Assembly (NCBI RefSeq): GCF_001590605.1
Contig: NZ_CP014504.1
Span: forward strand, 4,588,001 to 4,652,000
Source: Pedobacter cryoconitis
Lineage (GTDB): Bacteria; Bacteroidota; Bacteroidia; Sphingobacteriales; Sphingobacteriaceae
Direction of reading: 5' to 3'
Length of the DNA stretch: 64,000 nt
Position numbers and translations under genes: made by a program. Position 1 is the first letter of the stretch. Each line of letters begins with the position of its first letter. The notes under the pieces are model-generated. The model ran no database searches. It worked only from the letters and a program-made list of their open reading frames with translations, and was not told the origin of the DNA. Below are positions 62,300 through 64,000 of the stretch, piece after piece.

Positions 62300-62451
62300 A
62301 TGTCTGTATGGTAATTTTTTTACACGAAGTCCTGAGCTGGCAAGCCCATTCAGGTTTCCTGATCAAATGTGTGTTTGTTTTTTTGGATAAAATTGCCCGA
62401 AGCCGTCAGGGTAAAAACCCATCACTGTCCTTGCAATAAATTAGAATTTTC

Positions 62452-62796
62452 TTATACCTGAGCTGTAGGGGGGCCGCGAAGAGAGGTACTGATTAATGCA
62501 GTGTAACTCGCACCGATTATAGCATAGTTTTTCACAACAGCTTTACTCTCCAGTTTAGCCCGGTAAGCGACTGTAGTTGTATAATAGTCCTTTTCAAAAT
62601 GTGCAGAACAGATCAGACAGTTGTGTCTTTCACTGCCAACATGGAATTTATGCAAACATACTTTACCGTCTTTAGCGCAATAGTCACCCACCTCTTCATG
62701 GTGATGAAGAGCGCTCCAGGGCGTAAGTGCAATGGCAAAAACCATGAGCAATAACGTCGCGAAAATGCGGCTGATATGTAAGCGTCTGTTGTTCAA
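62452..62796 (-). CDS. Small exported His/Cys-rich protein ending RGPP (DUF2946-like context)
   Basis: Exported protein of 114 residues with a signal peptide (ISRIFATLLLMVFAIALTP). The mature part has HHHEEVGDYC, CLHKFHVGSERHNCLICSAHF (four Cys and several His, a likely metal site) and ends LRGPPTAQV. The CxxC plus C-terminal RGPP pattern recalls DUF2946-type proteins found beside TonB receptors for metals. The start is a TTG at 62796, because any later Met would cut the signal peptide. A TACTTTTG box ends 7 bases before it. The receptor gene follows 152 bases downstream, in a gap with no convincing riboswitch. Confidence 0.8.
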   Translation of the reverse strand: MNNRRLHISRIFATLLLMVFAIALTPWSALHHHEEVGDYCAKDGKVCLHKFHVGSERHNCLICSAHFEKDYYTTTVAYRAKLESKAVVKNYAIIGASYTALISTSLRGPPTAQV

Positions 62797-62803
62797 TTAG
62801 ACA

Positions 62804-62811
62804 CAAAAGTA
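62804..62811 (-). promoter_or_regulatory. TAnnTTTG -7 box before the small His/Cys-rich gene
   Basis: TACTTTTG on the minus strand ends 7 bases before the TTG start codon. Confidence 0.5.
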
Positions 62812-62976
62812 ATCAAATCTGCACAATTCAGGTAATCTTCACGTAACATTGCTTTGATATGGGCTAAATAAGCGACCTGATATGTCATCAGAATGCTTTT
62901 ATTCAGTCACAAGCTACCTCATTAAGCAATTTGGAAAACTATTCTGAGCCCTAAATCGTTAATAAAGAAAAAAGGT

Positions 62977-63633
62977 ATGGCAACGGCTCAACAAATCAGA
63001 ACTGCTTACATCGATTACGTACTAACGCAGGACGAAAAACCCAAATCAGTTTATAGTTTCGCAAAAAAAATAAAGATTTCAGAAGCTGAGTTTTACGAAT
63101 TCTATAGCTCTTTCGAAAGTATTGAAAAAATGGTTTGGGCAGACCTCACTGTCGATGTAATCAGTACTATTCAGCAACAGGAAGTTTGGGCCCAGTATTC
63201 TTCGAGGGACAGAATGCTGTCTTTTTTCTACAGTTATGTAGAATTACTAAAGCGACATAGAAGCTTTATTGTCTACAGTCTTAAAAGTCACCAGGACAGA
63301 TTTGCTACGCCAAAGGTATTATCAGGCGTAAAGCCTATTTTCGAGAATTTCGCAGAGGAATTAATTAATGAGGGATTGGAATCGGGAGAATTGGCAGACC
63401 GTAAGTTCTTCAGCAAGCGTTATAAAGATGCACTTTGGGTTCAGTTTGCATTCATTCTGAATTTTTGGGTGAATGATGACAGCACTGACTTTGAAAAAAC
63501 GGATGAAGCTATTGAAAAAGGGATCAATGTAACGTTTGATTTATTCCAGCGCTCCCCTATTGATAATCTTTTTGAGTATGGTAAATTCTTATCCAGAAAC
63601 GGAAAGTTTGCAGAAAGCAGGGGTAGAGCATAA
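62977..63633 (+). CDS. TetR-type transcriptional regulator
   Basis: Regulator of 218 residues. The N-terminal ~55 residues form a TetR-like helix-turn-helix (IRTAYIDYVLTQ, then SVYSFAKKIKISEAEFYEFYSS), diverged from the classic signature. The C-terminal helical part is the ligand and dimer domain. The AarF/UbiB kinase gene starts one base after this stop, so the two are cotranscribed. This TetR-AarF pairing is common in Bacteroidota. The effector is unknown. Confidence 0.85.
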   Translation: MATAQQIRTAYIDYVLTQDEKPKSVYSFAKKIKISEAEFYEFYSSFESIEKMVWADLTVDVISTIQQQEVWAQYSSRDRMLSFFYSYVELLKRHRSFIVYSLKSHQDRFATPKVLSGVKPIFENFAEELINEGLESGELADRKFFSKRYKDALWVQFAFILNFWVNDDSTDFEKTDEAIEKGINVTFDLFQRSPIDNLFEYGKFLSRNGKFAESRGRA

Positions 63634-63634
63634 C

Positions 63635-64000
63635 ATGGCTGAACAGAACAGTATTCCAGTAACTAAAACAGAGCGCTCTGCTAAATTTGTTAAAACAGGT
63701 TTTCAGATTGGCGGCAATTATATCAAACATTATTCTAAAAAGCTATTTAATCCGCAGTTAGGAAGAGATGAGCTGAATGAGGATAATGCAACGGATATTT
63801 ATAAATCATTGAGTGAGCTGAAAGGAAGTGCTTTGAAAATTGCACAAATGCTCAGTATGGATAAAAATATCCTCCCGAAATCATATGTAGACAAATTCAC
63901 ACAGTCACAATACAATGCACCGCCGCTTTCAGGGCCGCTGATTGTCCGGACATTTACAAAGAATTTTGGTAAACCTCCAGAAGTAATTTATGATAAATTT
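63635..64000 (+). CDS. AarF/ABC1/UbiB kinase family protein, 5' part (continues past window)
   Basis: The first 122 codons of an atypical kinase-like protein remain open to the window edge. The segment LKGSALKIAQMLSMDKNILP is the ABC1/UbiB KxGQ-type region (here K-GSALK-AQ), which replaces a standard P-loop in this family. PLSGPLIVRTFTKNFGKPPEV follows, as in UbiB proteins. Members support quinone or lipid homeostasis at membranes. About 320 residues should lie beyond the window. Confidence 0.85.
   Translation, partial: MAEQNSIPVTKTERSAKFVKTGFQIGGNYIKHYSKKLFNPQLGRDELNEDNATDIYKSLSELKGSALKIAQMLSMDKNILPKSYVDKFTQSQYNAPPLSGPLIVRTFTKNFGKPPEVIYDKF

Noticed and set aside
62300..62451. Cobalamin or TPP riboswitch upstream of the TonB receptor
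   Set aside because: Fragments such as CACTGTCC occur only on the strand opposite to the receptor, and the order of conserved blocks does not fit either riboswitch.

Overview
The window is chromosomal DNA of a Bacteroidota bacterium, most likely a Sphingobacteriaceae member close to Pedobacter. The evidence is a type IX secretion (T9SS) substrate next to a PorP/SprF partner, several carboxypeptidase-regulatory-domain and TonB-plug proteins, LytTR two-component genes, a b558-type SdhCAB operon, and TAnnTTTG -7 promoter boxes in place of a standard -10 box. Genus is inferred from style, not from a marker search. There is no tRNA, rRNA, CRISPR array, prophage or insertion sequence that I can see.

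Layout. 1-8.7 kb: 3' part of groEL, a giant PKD-repeat T9SS cargo with its PorP/SprF partner, an MgtC-like membrane protein. 8.7-13.9 kb: serine deaminase, a GDSL lipoprotein, two small membrane proteins, then lipB and a phosphopantetheinyl transferase divergent from dcd. 14-22 kb: an MG2/plug surface protein, a crotonase-SDR pair, clpS, a thioredoxin-like gene and a large outer-membrane receptor. 22-23 kb is a gene-poor patch with five 61-bp tandem repeats, a structured-RNA/terminator element and a decayed cytochrome c lipoprotein gene. 23-29.6 kb: Nudix, plsC, a LytS/LytTR pair and a BlaI-M56 pair with a paired operator. 29.6-43 kb: sdhCAB, HtrA, dapF, a Pif1-like helicase, an M57 protease, an OmpR-type two-component system, a DUF3127 protein with an SSB-like tail, and a THUMP methyltransferase. 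44 kb holds an 11-bp-phased palindromic element. 44.3-47.3 kb: XRE regulator, HD hydrolase and a paired radical-SAM/DNA-repair unit. 47.4-50.2 kb: a phosphate unit (PhoR-like kinase, DUF47, Pit transporter) with a Pho-box-like promoter. 50.2-58.8 kb: ECF sigma with a TonB-fused anti-sigma, DUF4197, DEAD helicase, rarA, OmpA lipoprotein, Gfo/Idh oxidoreductase and MtfA-like peptidase. 58.8-64 kb: hydrolase, TonB receptor with a small His/Cys protein, TetR regulator and the start of an AarF/UbiB kinase.

Most of the window is ordinary core genome. The parts that known families do not explain are the 11-bp-phased palindrome (about 44038-44204), the 61-bp array with its adjacent RNA-like element (22106-22559), the Pho-like and BlaI-like operators, and a recurring arrangement in which the -7 box lies 3-6 bases before the start codon, implying leaderless mRNAs.
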